Shown one piece after another: positions 31,301-46,300 of a stretch of 64,000 bases of DNA; within the stretch, counting starts at the first letter, position 1; every line of letters starts with the position of its first letter. Both the position numbers and the translations under genes were made by a program. The DNA comes from Atriophallophorus winterbourni (taxonomy: Eukaryota > Platyhelminthes > Trematoda > Plagiorchiida > Microphallidae). Location: contig JACCGJ010000231.1 of the NCBI GenBank assembly GCA_013407085.1, positions 1 through 64,000 on the forward strand, in the 5' to 3' direction. The notes under the pieces were generated by a model that ran no database searches, had not been told where the DNA came from, and saw nothing but the letters and a program-made list of their open reading frames with translations.

Positions 31301-34300
31301 TTTAGCATTTTCTTCCTTTAAGCAAATATGGCCTTAAGAGTAGAGTTTTCTCAGTAAAATTTAATCAAGCACAACCTATTACAGGTGCCCATTGGTTTTA
31401 TCAAAATGACAAACACAGTGAGGTGCGATATACAGTTGCGAAACGATAGAACTCATGTCAAATTTTAGCGTTTCATCTCACTTCAATTCCGTCCATTCCG
31501 GACTGTTGCCATCAACAATCCCACCACATCTTCATCACGATTAGTGGACAATATATCTCTCGTTTTATTGTTGTGGATTGATTTTTCTACTTTTTCGAGA
31601 CATCGAACACACCCGACTTATCTGGCTTGGTCTCTGTGTTCTTCCTTGTCGGCAGGCAGGTTTTTACTTACTTGCTTGTACTCGGTTTCCAATTAAGATA
31701 GGTTTCCGGTCAAGGATGAGTGTAGTTAAAACTATACCTACCTTACAAAGACTACGGTCGATTCTTGTTTGTAAAAAGACGAAACGATACGCAACTGTAA
31801 TGTTATTACTTGTGGATCAACAAATTAACAAATGCTCTGTACAGCTGGTCTACACAAAGTACATGCTCGCGCTCCTCGGGTGTTTCATCTAGGCTTACTG
31901 GGTCATGTCTCTAGAATAGATAACAGCCGTATTCCTAAATAATAACTCTATTGGGTGTTCAAATCGAGCAATCGATCTTTGGATAGGCCGCACTTGTGTT
32001 ACAGAGACAGTCTTGAATGAGCCATAAAATTTCCTTCAACTTGATGAACTAACATTGTTGAAGCAACTGGATCTTGATTGCTCCTTTACTTTTGTATTGC
32101 ATAACTAACACCGTGCAAAATTAATTTGCCACCAACACTGAGCTTCGTGCGAAGACTCGTGCCCGCCTCCCTTTCTAATCTGTCTTGGTCTGGGTAAATA
32201 AGTAAAATAATCACAAGCCTGGATCCAGGCAAAGTGCCGCATAGTCAGACTGCACATGGGCTATGATACTCTCAGGTTTCCCAGGCATAGACAGATATAG
32301 GAAAGTGGAAATTGTAGCGTGTTTCCGCATGCAACCCACTACCGGTTGCAGATCAATTTAGCACTATGTCAGCTGCACAGCACAGAAGTACTGCAGAATT
32401 GCACATCCCTAGTTTGTGTTGAGATGTACGCCAGGGCAGTTTAATATGGAGAACTAGCTGTTGCCCATGCATCAAGTGCTCCCTCTTCACGACACCACAG
32501 GAACCAAATTAAAAGCTAGGCTGATACGTTTGGACAACGATGCCGTTGCAGCAGTTGGAAAGACGAATTTGAATACAACTTGGGACTGACTAACGGGACT
32601 CCGGCTCCGGATTTTTCCTCATGGTTGACTCTTGAAGCCTTTTCCAAGACTGGATGTAGCCACAAGGCAGTGGAGGTTTGAGATAAGGGTTTACCTTCCC
32701 CTAGGTGAACCGCCTTTATGGACTTATGAACTCCACCTGTTCGAAGCAAGCTGGTTTTGAGGCGCCAGTCAGCCGCCTTCGCCCTTTCTCCTGTCAGTAG
32801 AAGCAGCTCCGCTGTGTCAAACAGGACCACGGTGCAGGCCAGGAGCTGGACTTAATTGTCAGAGGCTATATGAGACGCGCACCATTAGAGCATTTTTGGA
32901 ATTGGGAGCTTGTCCCCGAAACCGCTCCGCCCGTTACCACATTGGAACCCGTGGTTTGGGTAGCCCACGTGCAGTTTCTGACTGTGTGGCACTTTGCCTG
33001 GAACAGGCTTGTGCTTTCATACCCTACCATACCATCTCAGTCCACATGCTATCTCTGACTGTGAAATACTGCCTGACTCCAAGATTATGATTTAATCCAT
33101 TGTCTTCAGAAGTACGGTGTATAGCGTCGTTTTCAACCCAAAGAATAACGGGTGATGCTTCTATCTGCAAACACCGAACAAACCAAATTATTCCACCAGA
33201 TAACATATCACCGTAAACGTTGTGACAGAAACTGTCTGTTGTAGTATATAGTCATGCAAAGTGTCGTGAACTTTCAAATTCTCGTATGCTTGAGATGTAC
33301 AGTCATAGCCGAAATCGAATGAATGAATCCAATAGGCGACATTCTGTCTGTGATGCTGATCACAATTTATTATTTTTTACTACACAAATCAAATTCTTAT
33401 GATTTCTTTACCCAGGTGCCTCAATTGTGGATTCACCTCTAGACAGCCCTCACATTTTCTGGAACTTCCGCTAAAGTTTTCGTCCAATTCTTTACCCGGC
33501 TGTATCAGGAACTATATGAAGGTACATCAACGATTCACCAACTTTTATACTATGCTTCAATTTTTTATTTATTGTAAACGATTCAGTCATTTCGTGAATT
33601 GTACGCGCAGTGAATGTAAAGCTAAATTTCAATTTGCAAATGAGGATTTATCCTCGAAATCGCAAATAAATGGGTTTAGAACAAAGTCAGAAGGCGTTCG
33701 AATGTCAGGTCACGGATACGCATACCTGATGAGCGGCAATAACCGCGAAACCGGTCGTGTGCTTCCGTACTGCTTTTTGAACGTCATATACTACTTATTA
33801 ATAAAAATCTGACTTTAAACAAAAACTACCATCACGCTGTTATTGGAATGTTGCAAAAATATTCCAAACAGTTACCGGTGCTACATTGCACCAACTGTGG
33901 GACTTGGATTAGTCCCCATATAAAAGCTAAATTTCAATTTGCAAATGAGGATTTATCCTCGAAATCGCAAATGTAAACAACTGCCCCAAACTTGTATGCC
34001 ACGATGTTCATATACAGAATCACCAAGTGATTCCTGGCCAAGCGCTTGAGGCGCTTATAAAAGACCAATGTCTCCACCTGATGACGGCAAACAGCCATAG
34101 CACCCCCAGACCTTTTGACTAATTCCTTGGCTTTAGCGTTGTGTGTTCCTCTCCACTGTGCGTTGAGTTTCCTCGGGAAATGATAACCGAAACGCGGCTC
34201 TTGCATATACAAACCTCTCGATCAATACTCGGTTTCAACACTGAACTGACGTGGTTTCATCACATAGAAACGTTTTTTAACCCCAGAACGATTACCAGGG

Positions 34301-37300
34301 TGGAATTCACCCGGTATTTTAAAGGTGGTTGTGTATCTCGTTGCATCTGACAGCGTGACTCCGACTTGCCACTTCCATTAGCTGCAGCTGCAATTTTCAT
34401 TTGAAATAGACATAATGAAAGAAGAATAAGAGGTGTGTTTTCATTGTGTATCTTCAAATTAAATGTTTTTTGTTAATAATTATTTTTTTATTCATTATTT
34501 AATTCAGCGTGAAATTATCCCGGGCTCACCTGCCACGTTAGCAAATTAGGTCGCAACCATTATTGGGTTAAATTCATGCGTATTTAGTCACTTCATGAAT
34601 GTGTGATTCGAACGTTTTCATCAGTTTGCAGTTTTCTACCCTTTTTATTTCGAAAAGTTGATGCAATTAACACCATAAACGCCGTTCCTTATATTTCTGT
34701 CTTTGCATAGTAAACCTGGTCAAACCATATTCTGGGATGCTAGACACAATATTTTACACTCAAAAGGGCATTGTTAATCATATGTTAATCCTTTCATTTA
34801 TTCGAGGCACCTTAACCTGTTTATGTTTATTTTGTAATACGCCAGGAGGAATCGTTGACTGGCGAAAATCAGTATGCGTGTTCAAAGTGCCAGACCAAAC
34901 ACGACGGCGTTCGGCGCGTTTTCATCACACGCGCTCCGCGTTTGTTGTGCATCCAGTTGTTGCGTTTCACCTACGATCCGAGGACAGAACAACGGAAAAA
35001 ACAAAAGGCCTCTATTCGCATTCCCGATCGTCTGCAATTGGTGGATATGTTGGATTCGAAAAATGCGAGTGGGCCATATTCCGGAGCTGCAGTCGCGTGT
35101 CTAGCGAGTTCTTCAGGTCAGGTTAACAAATCTCACCTGCTCAGAATGTCGTATTTTGTTTTGACACAGCGATTTTCCTTGCGACGATTTTGCTGAGCTA
35201 CCGCTAAACTAATCTGATTAATTGATATACTCCATCCAAGTCCCTACGTCCTTGCGCTGGCATTGTCTAAAGTGACGAGGACGTACAATTGAGCAGATCT
35301 ACCATTTCAGCATTTCTCGTTGTCCTACGTGCTCTTGTCATTCAGTGATCGGAACAATTGCAAGACCTTTAATGACGTAACCGTTAAAGGACATATTTTC
35401 ATCTTGCTGAGATTCACTTTATTCGTTTTCTTCTCACAGAGAACGAGACAGATAGCGTCGGCCTGTCACACAAATTTTTTGAGTTCAATTAGCTTCATAC
35501 GTCAGTGACGACGTTTGTTATAAGACAGTTTCGATCCCCGTAGCTCGAAACCCGATCTCATGACTGCTGTCTAGACACTCCAGTTTTCTTTTATTTTGAC
35601 GGTTTTACAGTGTAAACATAATGTAACCAAAGAAGGCATCACATGATTATAGGGACCAGAAACAGAGAAGCATAAACCTGTGATTGAAATACCATCGCTT
35701 TGCCTTTGCAACATCACACCAGTCTCAGCGATAAGGGAGTTTAAGTGCATTCTCCGTGGATCTTATTATTGGTTAAACTCAACGGTTACACTTCTAAATC
35801 TACTCATTGTACCAATTTACCCAGTTAAAAATAAAACATTGCATAGAATAAACTGTCTGACTCCAAGCTTGCGAGTTGCGGTGTAAAATACTCAGCAAGC
35901 TGGCTTCTGGCCTGGCAGAGACTGTGTCGAGCACTGGATCTTAGAACTGCGGCACACTTATCGACAGCGAACAATAGCTATTTTTAGACTTCAAAGGAGC
36001 ATTTTACAACTCCTTGCTGTGCAAAGGCGTTCCGCAAAAGTATGTCAACATACTACGTGCACTTTATGCTCATACATCCGGATGCGTTAGGGTTTACAAC
36101 GAAGTCTCACCCAAATTCCACACCACAAGTGGCGTCCAACAAGGATGCCCGATTTCTCCGTTTTTGTTCAATTTTGTAATTGATGCAATTATGGAGTTGT
36201 GCAACGATGGTGCCCCAGCTTTCGGAGTTCACATAATGCCATGCGTCAAGCTTCTCGACTTGGATTATGCTGATGATATAGTTCTGCTCTTCGACTCGTA
36301 CACAGATGCACAGGCGATACTGAACAAGCTATCTAGTATTGTGCCCGCATTTGGAATGCGTTTAGCATTCTCTAAGTGCAGTGTTCTACTGCAGGACATC
36401 GATTTATCAATCTGCATTTTATAACTTGATTATCTGGTGCTTGAAATTGTAGATCGTTTTACGTATCTCGGTATTTGTATCGATATTTCAGCATCGTTAG
36501 ATGGCGAGGTCTCGGCACGTATTTCTCAAGCGACCGTAACATTCCGCAACCTCTGGCGTCAGAAAGGACTGTCTCTGTTACTCAAGGGTAGAGTCTACAA
36601 AGCGACAGTTCGAGCCGTATTACTGTATGGGTGCAAAACATGGACCTCACGTAAAGAGCACATTCAGCGCCTTCAACCGATGTCTCCGCAGCATTTTAGA
36701 AGTTAGCTGTTACAATCGCATTCGCAACGATGCTCTCCGAAATAAGTTGTTCGTCAGTAATGTTGATATGGAGAAGCAGATCAACCTGCATAGGTTACGC
36801 TGGTTGGGCCACATGTTGCGAATGCCGGACCACTTCCGATATGGATTCTTTTTGCGGCGTCACATACCGAGTTTCGTACATCTCGTGGTCACCAAACCCT
36901 CACATGGCATAGGCAGTTAAAAACCCTTACTAGTAACCTTTCCAAAATTTGCGCAGTACACTTTCCAGGCTGGGGTCCCCGCGATCAGATATCACAATAG
37001 TTAGTTACGCTTCGGGATATATCCCGAAACCGTGTTCAATGGCGGTCTGGCACGAGGCATCTTGTTGCAGCGTTTGCTTAACCGTGCTAGTTATCAAGCG
37101 GAGTGACGAGAAAAGCTTGTTATGATGCATGACAGTGAAAACCGCAAGGAAGCTGCCATGCTGATGTCGCTCTACTGGTTTACGAAACCTGATTGAATGC
37201 ATGTTCCATTCGAGGTGTAGGCACCTCTTCCCAGTTTGTTTGGGCTTACTCTTTTATAGAATCCGTAGCCTTTGAAGTTCTACCCTTCCCCATGTTTTAG

Positions 37301-40300
37301 GATTTTACTTTTTCATGGTTGTGTGGCAGTTAAGCATTTGGTACGTGCTACGGGTGTAATGCTGTCTCTGATGACGATGATGATGATATTCAGACGATTA
37401 TCGCAATACCGAAGCTAATAACTTTTCTAATGCTCTGATTTTGTTTTTAGCTTGGAGCTGTTTCCCCCTGTTTGATTCCTAGCTCTATTTTGTGGTCAAC
37501 AATTGATTACGGAATAAGTGTCTACTTAAAATCGCGAAACATACTTGGTAAGGTTCTCGTGTCGATGTAATTCGAGGGCTCACCTGTGCAAACTCCTTTA
37601 GGATTTGCTACAAATCTGACCACGTTGTTTATAAGCCAGGTTAGACGGAGCCACTTGAAGCCCTGTTTCCGGTAATTTAATCAATGTTATATACTTCCTT
37701 ATGACCGATTCGTCAAGGTTCTGTAATCTCTGCATAAACTCAAGCTCAACGCCAATTTCGGTTGCTTCTCTGAAAGGTCTCGTGAAAGTGAATCATTGAT
37801 TCAAGCGCGACCACTTTGCGTAATGGGTGAGGCCATTAACATCCATGCGGTCCGACCTGTTGATTTGCCACTGGTACTGAGCTGCATGCGGAAGCACGCT
37901 GGCGTCTCACTACCATTTCTTTATTTTATTTCTTTTTCCCTTCTCATGTGTCTAGGCCTGTGCAAACGAACATAATCTTAGCCTACGTGCAGTCTATGAC
38001 TGCGGCACTTTGCCTGACTCGATCTTGTGATTTCATGCATACATACATACGTGTTGTGCGGAACTGGCTTTCGAGGAAAGACTTTGAAAGTACAATTTGT
38101 ATATGCAGGGGTTTGAGCGCGTCAAACCATCAGCCTTTTGTGTGAGCAGCAGCAGTTCAGTCTAGAATGAGTTATTCGTTATTCAGTTTTAGTGTCATCA
38201 GCGCCCATGTGCAGTCTCTGACTGTGCGGCACTTTGCCTGGATCAGGCTTGTGCTCTCAAGCCTTAGCCGCAAACTGGATAGCGAAATGATCCGTGCGTT
38301 TACTTCCCGATTTTATTTTTTCTATCCTGAACCCCGTGAACGCTTTATTTTGTCTCATGTTAGCAAATTTTATGAATCCCGTCGTTTAAGACATCCGATA
38401 TTCCCTTTACTACCACAAAACGACCCTTTCGTTTATCATCATCATATATATTTCACAGACACTGCAACCCAACTTTCATATAAGCTTTGTGGCGTGTTGT
38501 TACACATCGGCGCTCAACCAACCTCTGGCCATTATGTCGCAGTCGTCCGGGAGCCTGCGAACCAACCCAGGGGACCCGACTGCACAGAAGCAGATAGCTG
38601 GACGGTTTGCAACGACACCGAGGTACTTCGTTCCATACTTTGCTTCCCATTCATTGTCTAACAATCAATTTAAAGGTATTCGGTATTCCCGTCTTGTGTA
38701 TTGATTCTGCTGTTTAAGCCAAATGGTCTTGCTATTTTGCTTACCAGACCATGAGGGCTCATGTGATTGGTACTTTGGTTTTGCCATCTAGACAGGTGTT
38801 TGGCCCTAGTAATCATTTCCCGACTACTTTATGCCCTCGTTTTACTCATGAGTACGGCAGGGAATTAAGATTAAACACGTTTTGCAACAGTGACAGAGTT
38901 CGAACCGGAAGCCTTTTGTTCGTGATGTACGCGTTCTGATATCCATCTCTTTTGGCTGGTGCTGGCCCTACAGGATGTGATTCAACATTCACCAAGGATG
39001 ATCGGCCTCTAAACACAATGGGAACGTTTCCGGCAAGCGATACGCACAGAATGCTTGGCCACATATTCGTTACAGACCTCCGAAGGTTTCCTTGTAGTTT
39101 TTGTTGATTAAGCTGACTTATTTGCCCATGAAATGATAACCAGTATTCTCACGAGTGATCCAGAAAAAGTGACACACAGTCATAGACTGCACGTGGTCTA
39201 AGATACTATCAGTTTGCTCAGATCTAGACGTATATTATAATGAAAATAGAAACAGCGTTGAGACTCCAACGTGTTTCCGCTGTTCAGTTGCAACAAAGCG
39301 ATCATGTAAGTCTCAAGGATTATCTCCTCTTTATCACGATCCATAGATCCTTTGTCGCATCTGGAACACATCGTTGAATGAGTAGAAGTGTATTATTCTA
39401 AAGCTAGTCTACAGAGCATGATCACTCTATTGCGTGTGTATGTGTGTATCCACCACTCATCTTTTTTCTTGCGTACCAGGTTTATACAATCCCAGCATCC
39501 CAGTTTTGTTTATCCAAAGTGACCACTAACTCCAAAGGGTGGCAACTCGTGAACAATGTCGAACAAGGAAAGGGCGACCCTGAAAATTCAGACGGCCCTT
39601 TGTCGAAAAAACCGCGCCCGGATGACCAGACTACACCATCTGAAGAGTCTCAACAGGTGGATGCCAACTCAGTCTCGGACACCACGGTGTGGCACTCTTC
39701 ATCTAGCGCTTATATGCTGTTCTATCGTGTGATTGATGATGTGCAACCGCAAACGGGTAAATTTAGTTTATGTCATTACATATATATCCTTTACCATCTC
39801 CATTATGTTCATACTTTTGGTTTAGTCAATGTAAGCCATATATCTTCACCCTTACATTATCACTGCCCGTATAATCGATGAATTACAACCAAACATCACG
39901 CATATCAGAAACACGAGTCATGATTATTATTCTGTAGCAGGAAGCTGCAGTAAGACATGCCACCGGTGCTTAGATACTCGCGGAAATGAAACTGGGTTCC
40001 TGATTATTAGGTTTTATTTCCTGTATCTGTCTAGGTGTGGGCAACGTGACCGTATGTTAGCCTGTGTGCGGTCTATGACTGTGCGGTAATTTGTCTGGAT
40101 CAAGCTTGTGGGATTTCATGCATGCCTAGCAACTTGTGTCGCAACGATTAACAGATAATAAAAAATGATGCAGGCATATATGAAATTATATTATTGATGC
40201 ACATATGTACTGGGAAATGGCTTCCTGTGATAGGTTCACTACATGAGATTTCACATTTTTTCATTTTCGTTTCAAATAACTTGACCCAACCTTTTTTCAT

Positions 40301-43300
40301 GCACAGGCAATAATCCAAGCGCCACCAGTTTGTAAACATCTATTGTAAGGTTTTCGATCAAGATTGAACACCGGATACTGGTGTAACGGCTGTCCTTGCT
40401 GATGATGATGATGATGGCGTTCGACTCTGAATCGAACAGCCCAACTCCTAATCCCGCCGTGGTTGCATGTTTCGAGAAATGTGCTTAGCCCATTTCCCTA
40501 CTACACTGAGGTGAAAAAAGTACCAGGAATAGTTGGAACATTTACTGCGACAGTTGAGCACCTTTTCCAGTGCGCGAAATCATATCATATCATCATATCG
40601 TATTAAAGAATCCGAGATAGACGCGCTAGCCTTATGGACACCGAGCGTTCTCATGCGGCAAGATGTTTCCAACCACATGTTGGGTGTATCTTTTGGTACT
40701 CAACAGTTTCGAGAAACGCAGTTGAGGTCAAACCCTCCACATATGACAAACTCGTTCGAAGATATTTGAAGTACATTCATCTCTCCAACCAAGATAACAA
40801 TAGTGTGAATCTCATCACGTTCTGTAAAACATCATTTTCTAACCTAGAGCTAAAGTGAGTCGAGAAACACTGCGAATTGCTGCAATATCGGCTTTTCCCT
40901 AACGTGCACGCTTGTTCCACAAATTCAGCTGAGAGTTTGACCTCATCCGTCTCACTTGAAACACTTTTAATATTAGCAATTTGAGGAAAATTAAGTTCTT
41001 CTTGCATTGCGAATGTCCTTCGGGCCGATGCGTCCATGTACACAAACCTGGTACACTAGCTATAGTGTTCATTGTCCCGTGATGGAATTAGAAACATGAA
41101 GATCTTTGCTCATTTTTTACACAAGTTGAAAAAAGACATTAACTTTAATAACTCAATGTTGTCGCCTAGGTCATTTATCTTAAGTGATAGAAAGCTCTCT
41201 TGATCGCTGTCTGCTCTTTTGGTACCGGTCCGTATCTCTGGAGTTTGACCTGTCAAGGCGCACCATACTGTTCCATATATACACACGTCTGTCCACATGC
41301 AGTCTGTGACTGTGCGGCACTTTGCCTGGATCAGCCTCTTGCTTTCATACATACATACATACACAGTTAGATAGTAATCTCGTGAGAAACAGAGTAAATG
41401 CACACTCATCTAATGCATCTAGCTAAAGAAACTTATTGTTCTATGAAGTTCAAATTGTTTTGAACTGTGAGTCACTCTGGCCTTCTTTGGTTGCATATCC
41501 ATATATTCGAATGATAATCTTGATGGTGACCTGATCTATTTCACCGGAGTCAACGATAGCCTAACATGTTACATTCCATCGTACGCCTCAATTGATACAC
41601 AGCCGTCAGCAAAGTAGTTCCAACGTTGCATGCGTTCCAAATTTCGTTTTAGGCTGATTAATCTTCGTGAAAACCCATGCAATCCACAATCTTCACTTTA
41701 GCTGTAAACAAATCCCACGCGGCTCTTGCTTGACATCGCATAAACCATTGCGTAGGTATTCCTCTGTTTATGGTAGATACGCATCCGCGTTTGGTCCAAG
41801 GTACCGTGCATTCAAGCGTTTGTGGTGCCCGGTTGTTGCACCAATTACTCGTCAGATTCAGATGTAAATTAAGATAAATAGATACTTTGAAAACAACATC
41901 TGCAGCTACTCAGACCAGAAAGGTCGATGTATAGAGGTCAGACAAACTCAGTCTCAACAAACTGCTTTGTGGTTCACGCGTTTTAGCCAAAAGCTCTGGG
42001 TAGGGCCTCCTACGCTTACCCATAGGGGCATAGGCTCCCGGGTACTATCACGCCCACAAGCAAACTTGGCACTTTGTCTGGCTCCAGACTTGTGCTTCAT
42101 GATGATGATGATGATGATGATATATATTCCGGAGCCGGAGTTCCGTTAGGCAGTCTGAAGTTGTATTCAAATTCGTCCTGCCATTTTTTGCGACGGCATC
42201 GTTGTCCAAACGTATCAGCCTCGCTGTTCCTTTGGTGCCGTTTCTTTATCCTGGATGCATAATTGGTGCTGCCAAAATCTCTAAATGCTATAAAAAGCCT
42301 GGTAGACTTTGAGATGCATGATTATCTCTGTGACCGAACTCCACGATATTTCTTACAGGAAAAATTTCTACCCCTCTGAATAGGATTCACTTTCATTTCT
42401 TTCATAATGTATTTTCTTTTTTCCGCATTTTTAACACAGATGTTCAAATTCCGGAAAATTTACGTCACATTGTGGATGCGATGAATTTGGAACAGGATGA
42501 ACAAATTCTCGCTCGACAGGCTCTTCAGGTACGCGACTGCAAATCGTCATCTTGACCGATTGAAATTTTATGTTTATCAGATTAACCTGAGTTGTGCCTC
42601 TGTTGTCAGTCATAGACTGCATCTAATTCGTTTTATTTCACGTGATCGAGTTGTTTTTCAACTTCCCTTTCTATACAGCTGCACCGTGTTTTTTTGACGT
42701 TCCTGTACAATAGTATTCACGTGTTCGCCTGTTTGTATTTGTAGCGAAAGAAAATGATGTGTCTTCAGAACCTGTACACAACTCTCCACTTGCCCGAACC
42801 GAACGATGACAATGTGACGTTGGATGAGTTGGCGCTGGTGCCCACACAATGGCTCCGCAATTGGTTCGAACAACCAGACCAACCCCCACCACCGATTATG
42901 TTACCTGCGGACGGTTCATCCACCGCGAAACCTTCCCCTTTCTTCAAGCCATGCCTACATGGTCGGGTTCCCATCGATATGGATTCATCGGATTATCGTG
43001 CTGTTTCGTTTTCCGGGTTACGCAGCGCCTTAGAGCAAACGGATGTGATTTCCATCCCGTGAGTGCCCTTGCATTGCTTTAGCGTGGCTTTTTTAAATCT
43101 AACACGAGACCAAAGCCTTCTTTGTATCATATTTCTATGCTGTCAACAAATCATTTGCAAAATGCTCATTGCTCTTCGGAGCATTAGCGTCAACAGCATC
43201 GCAATCGGCAGCGGTATAAATTCTACTCGTTATGATCGTCTTCCTCATAGTTTCGTGAAAAAACAACAGAATCTCGTTATTATGTTGAAGCCTCCGGATA

Positions 43301-46300
43301 TTTTTTCCAGCAGAATGATAATTCCACAGAATGTGATTATAGCTCAAAATGGAGGTTCTAAATGTCAATACAGCAATAACTTCGTGGTAACGCCACTTTA
43401 TTAATGTGACATTACTTTAATCTTCATCTATGTATGTATGTATGCATGAAATCACAAGCCTGATCCAGGCAAAGTGCGGAAAAGTCATTGACTGCACGTG
43501 GGCTAAGATACTACCAGGTTGCCCAGGCCTAGCCAGATACGAGGAAGAAAAAAGAACAGGAAATGGTAGTGAGACTCCAGCCTGTTTCAGCATGCAGCTC
43601 ACTTCCTCAGGTCAATCAATTTCGTCATGTATGAAAGCACAAGCCTGACCCAGACAAAGTGACACACAGTCAGAGACTGCACGTGCCCTAATATACTGTC
43701 AGGTTGCCCAAGCCTAGACAGATGAAAGAGAAAAGGGCTACAGCGTGTTTTTGCACGCAGCTACTACTGGTGACAAATCAATCCAGCACGGTGAAGCTGT
43801 ACAGTTGAAAAGTGCTGCATGATTACACATCCGTGCAATCGTCATAATTATGTCTAAGTTCGGATGTACAATCGTGTAATACTTCTGTGTTGTGTAGCTA
43901 ATACCGTGCTAGTGAACTGCATGCGGAAATACGCTGGAGTTTCTTTACTATTTCCACCTTCCTTTTTCTATTTATATCTTAGCCCATGTGCAGTCTTTGA
44001 ATGTGCGGCACTTTGCCTAGATAAGGCTTGTGATTTCAGACATACGTACTAATTTCGAATACTGTCCGATCTTCCACGGCCAGACAATAAAATGTTTGGG
44101 GTTGTTGTCAAAATCCTTTATATACGAAGACAGAAACAACCGTCTTAGTCCACTGTGGCACAAATCATAGCCCTTTGTCAACGCGCAATGTGAATGTGAC
44201 CCATTTTATTTACCGGAATTGTATCCGGGCGAGAATGGCTTCTGTTTCGTGATAGTCATGCGTTTGACTGGGAGGCACAACTGTAGATACAATTGCCTAT
44301 TTGATTAAAATATTCATCGACTCGTCAGCGTGGTTCTAATTTTCCAACATTCTTTCCGCCTCACAGTTTCCGTCTATTTGAACCTTGTCTCGAATGTACT
44401 CGGCTTAAAGTTGCCCTGATTCAACTGGAGCAGCGTATTCGAATGTTGAGCAAAGAAATGGATAATTTCATTCATTCCAAAGAAACCGCTGTCGAAAGAT
44501 CATGCGACGATTCGGAAAAGTCGGTAAGTGAACGTATATCGAATAGCGTCCAACTTAATCATCATGTACGAGATTTTTCACCCTTTCCATCCGTCTGACC
44601 ACGCTCACGGCACAACTCAACATTCTATTCTCACGATTAAAATAACCCCGTATTTAACTATTCATTATAAGTGGCCCTGTGGCGTTTTCCGTTTCATCTC
44701 TAAACCCTGTTCTTTTTTCTTCCTCATATCTGTCTAGGTCTGGGCAACCTGACAGTATCTTAGCCCACTTGCATTCTCTGACTGTACGGCACCTTGCCTG
44801 GATCAGGCTTTTGCTTTCATCATCATCACCGGCGTAATGCTGTCTATGATGATGATGATGATGATGATGGCACGCACATGATAGTTTTGTGTTTGTCATC
44901 GGCGTTGATATGAATGCGCGTTTGAATTTATTAAAACTTGTTTTCATAAGTTGCGATCCTCTAAAGATATACACATGAATTATTATGCTTTTTTGTTCAT
45001 GTTGTTCTTATTGTTGTACATTTAATAAAAAATAGTGTCCTTCTGTCATAGATCCTGTAAATTTCCACATCAACTGGCATGCTTGTTTACCCCTCAAGTT
45101 ACACTTTTTCTGTTACTATCTAATTTTGATTTTTTTCTAACTCTTTTCCACGCTTTTTCCATACAACTGAAAAATAAAAAATGACTATCCGTTTACACGA
45201 ATTCTCATCGAAACAGATTAATTTAACGACACAAATTTTAGGAAAACGATCAATGAAAAACTTTTAAGGATGAAACTTTACGGCGCCATCGAAATTGCAA
45301 ATCGGAAACAACTTTGTTTGAGGCTCTGGTGAGCTATGCTGCACCAAACGCATATTTGCGCCACTTCTTGTTTGAGCTGACCGTGGTGTTTTCATACCAT
45401 CATCACTGTCTTCATCAAAATAAGCCTCCTCAATAATTTTGAAGCTTGCACACAGGATCGATCTGATACTGTTGCTTTGACTCACGGAATCTTGCTTTCA
45501 GCACACAGGAAAATTGATGTAACGAAAACCGTTACCATACTCGCATAATTGTCGCGTAACTATCATTCGGGGTTAAAATCAATTATTACTAAAAGTTTAT
45601 CCATTTGATCTTTTCCTTCACTGTATTTAATACTATGTTTTGATCATACTTGCTGTTGTTCAACGGAAGCCATACTATCTCCGTTCATTTTGTACAAACG
45701 ATCTGGTGTTTGTGTGAGTTGACCTACTTTCTCATTTCTTACTATTTTCACACAGACTGAGCCCACATTCTTTTGGATCGGCAAGCGTTCCCTACGGAAA
45801 TGGCGCAACCTGTGTCGGAAATACGTGGCCGAACTGTATACGGATCCCGAAAACACTTCTCACACCCCACCACAAACCACTTTCAACACGGATATTCTCT
45901 GTCCCCATAAACAGCTCAGAAACAACTCCAGACGCATTCGCTTGATGCCCGCACAGCTGTGGCACAAGCTGATCTCCCTACTGCCCGGTGCTAATATCCC
46001 CATTTTTCCCGTTACCAGTGACAAGATGTGCGGTGTGCATTGCCCTCAATGCGAAAAGTTCGAGTCATCGCTGGCGGAGCGCGCCAGCACAGAACGGGAT
46101 TCGATGCCACGTCTACTGTCGCAAAATTTTAATGTGATGCCAAAGTTGTTTGGTGATAACTGGCAACCAACTGATGTCGAATTGAACATGGGCGAGGAAA
46201 AGCGTTCGGCTCCCCAATCTACATCGATAGACCCACACACCAGCTTGACGTAAGTGGGCCACGTTACACCTGATGTTAATTTGTGCAAATGTGACCAACG

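Noticed and set aside
43417..43648. Small conserved proteins with motifs such as SLIQAKCRTV or HFAWIRLVLS recurring through the window
   Set aside because: They are chance translations of the family A repeat in both orientations.
44654..44974. Histidine-rich protein with a run of His
   Set aside because: The His run is a translation of a (gat)n microsatellite behind SINE tails.
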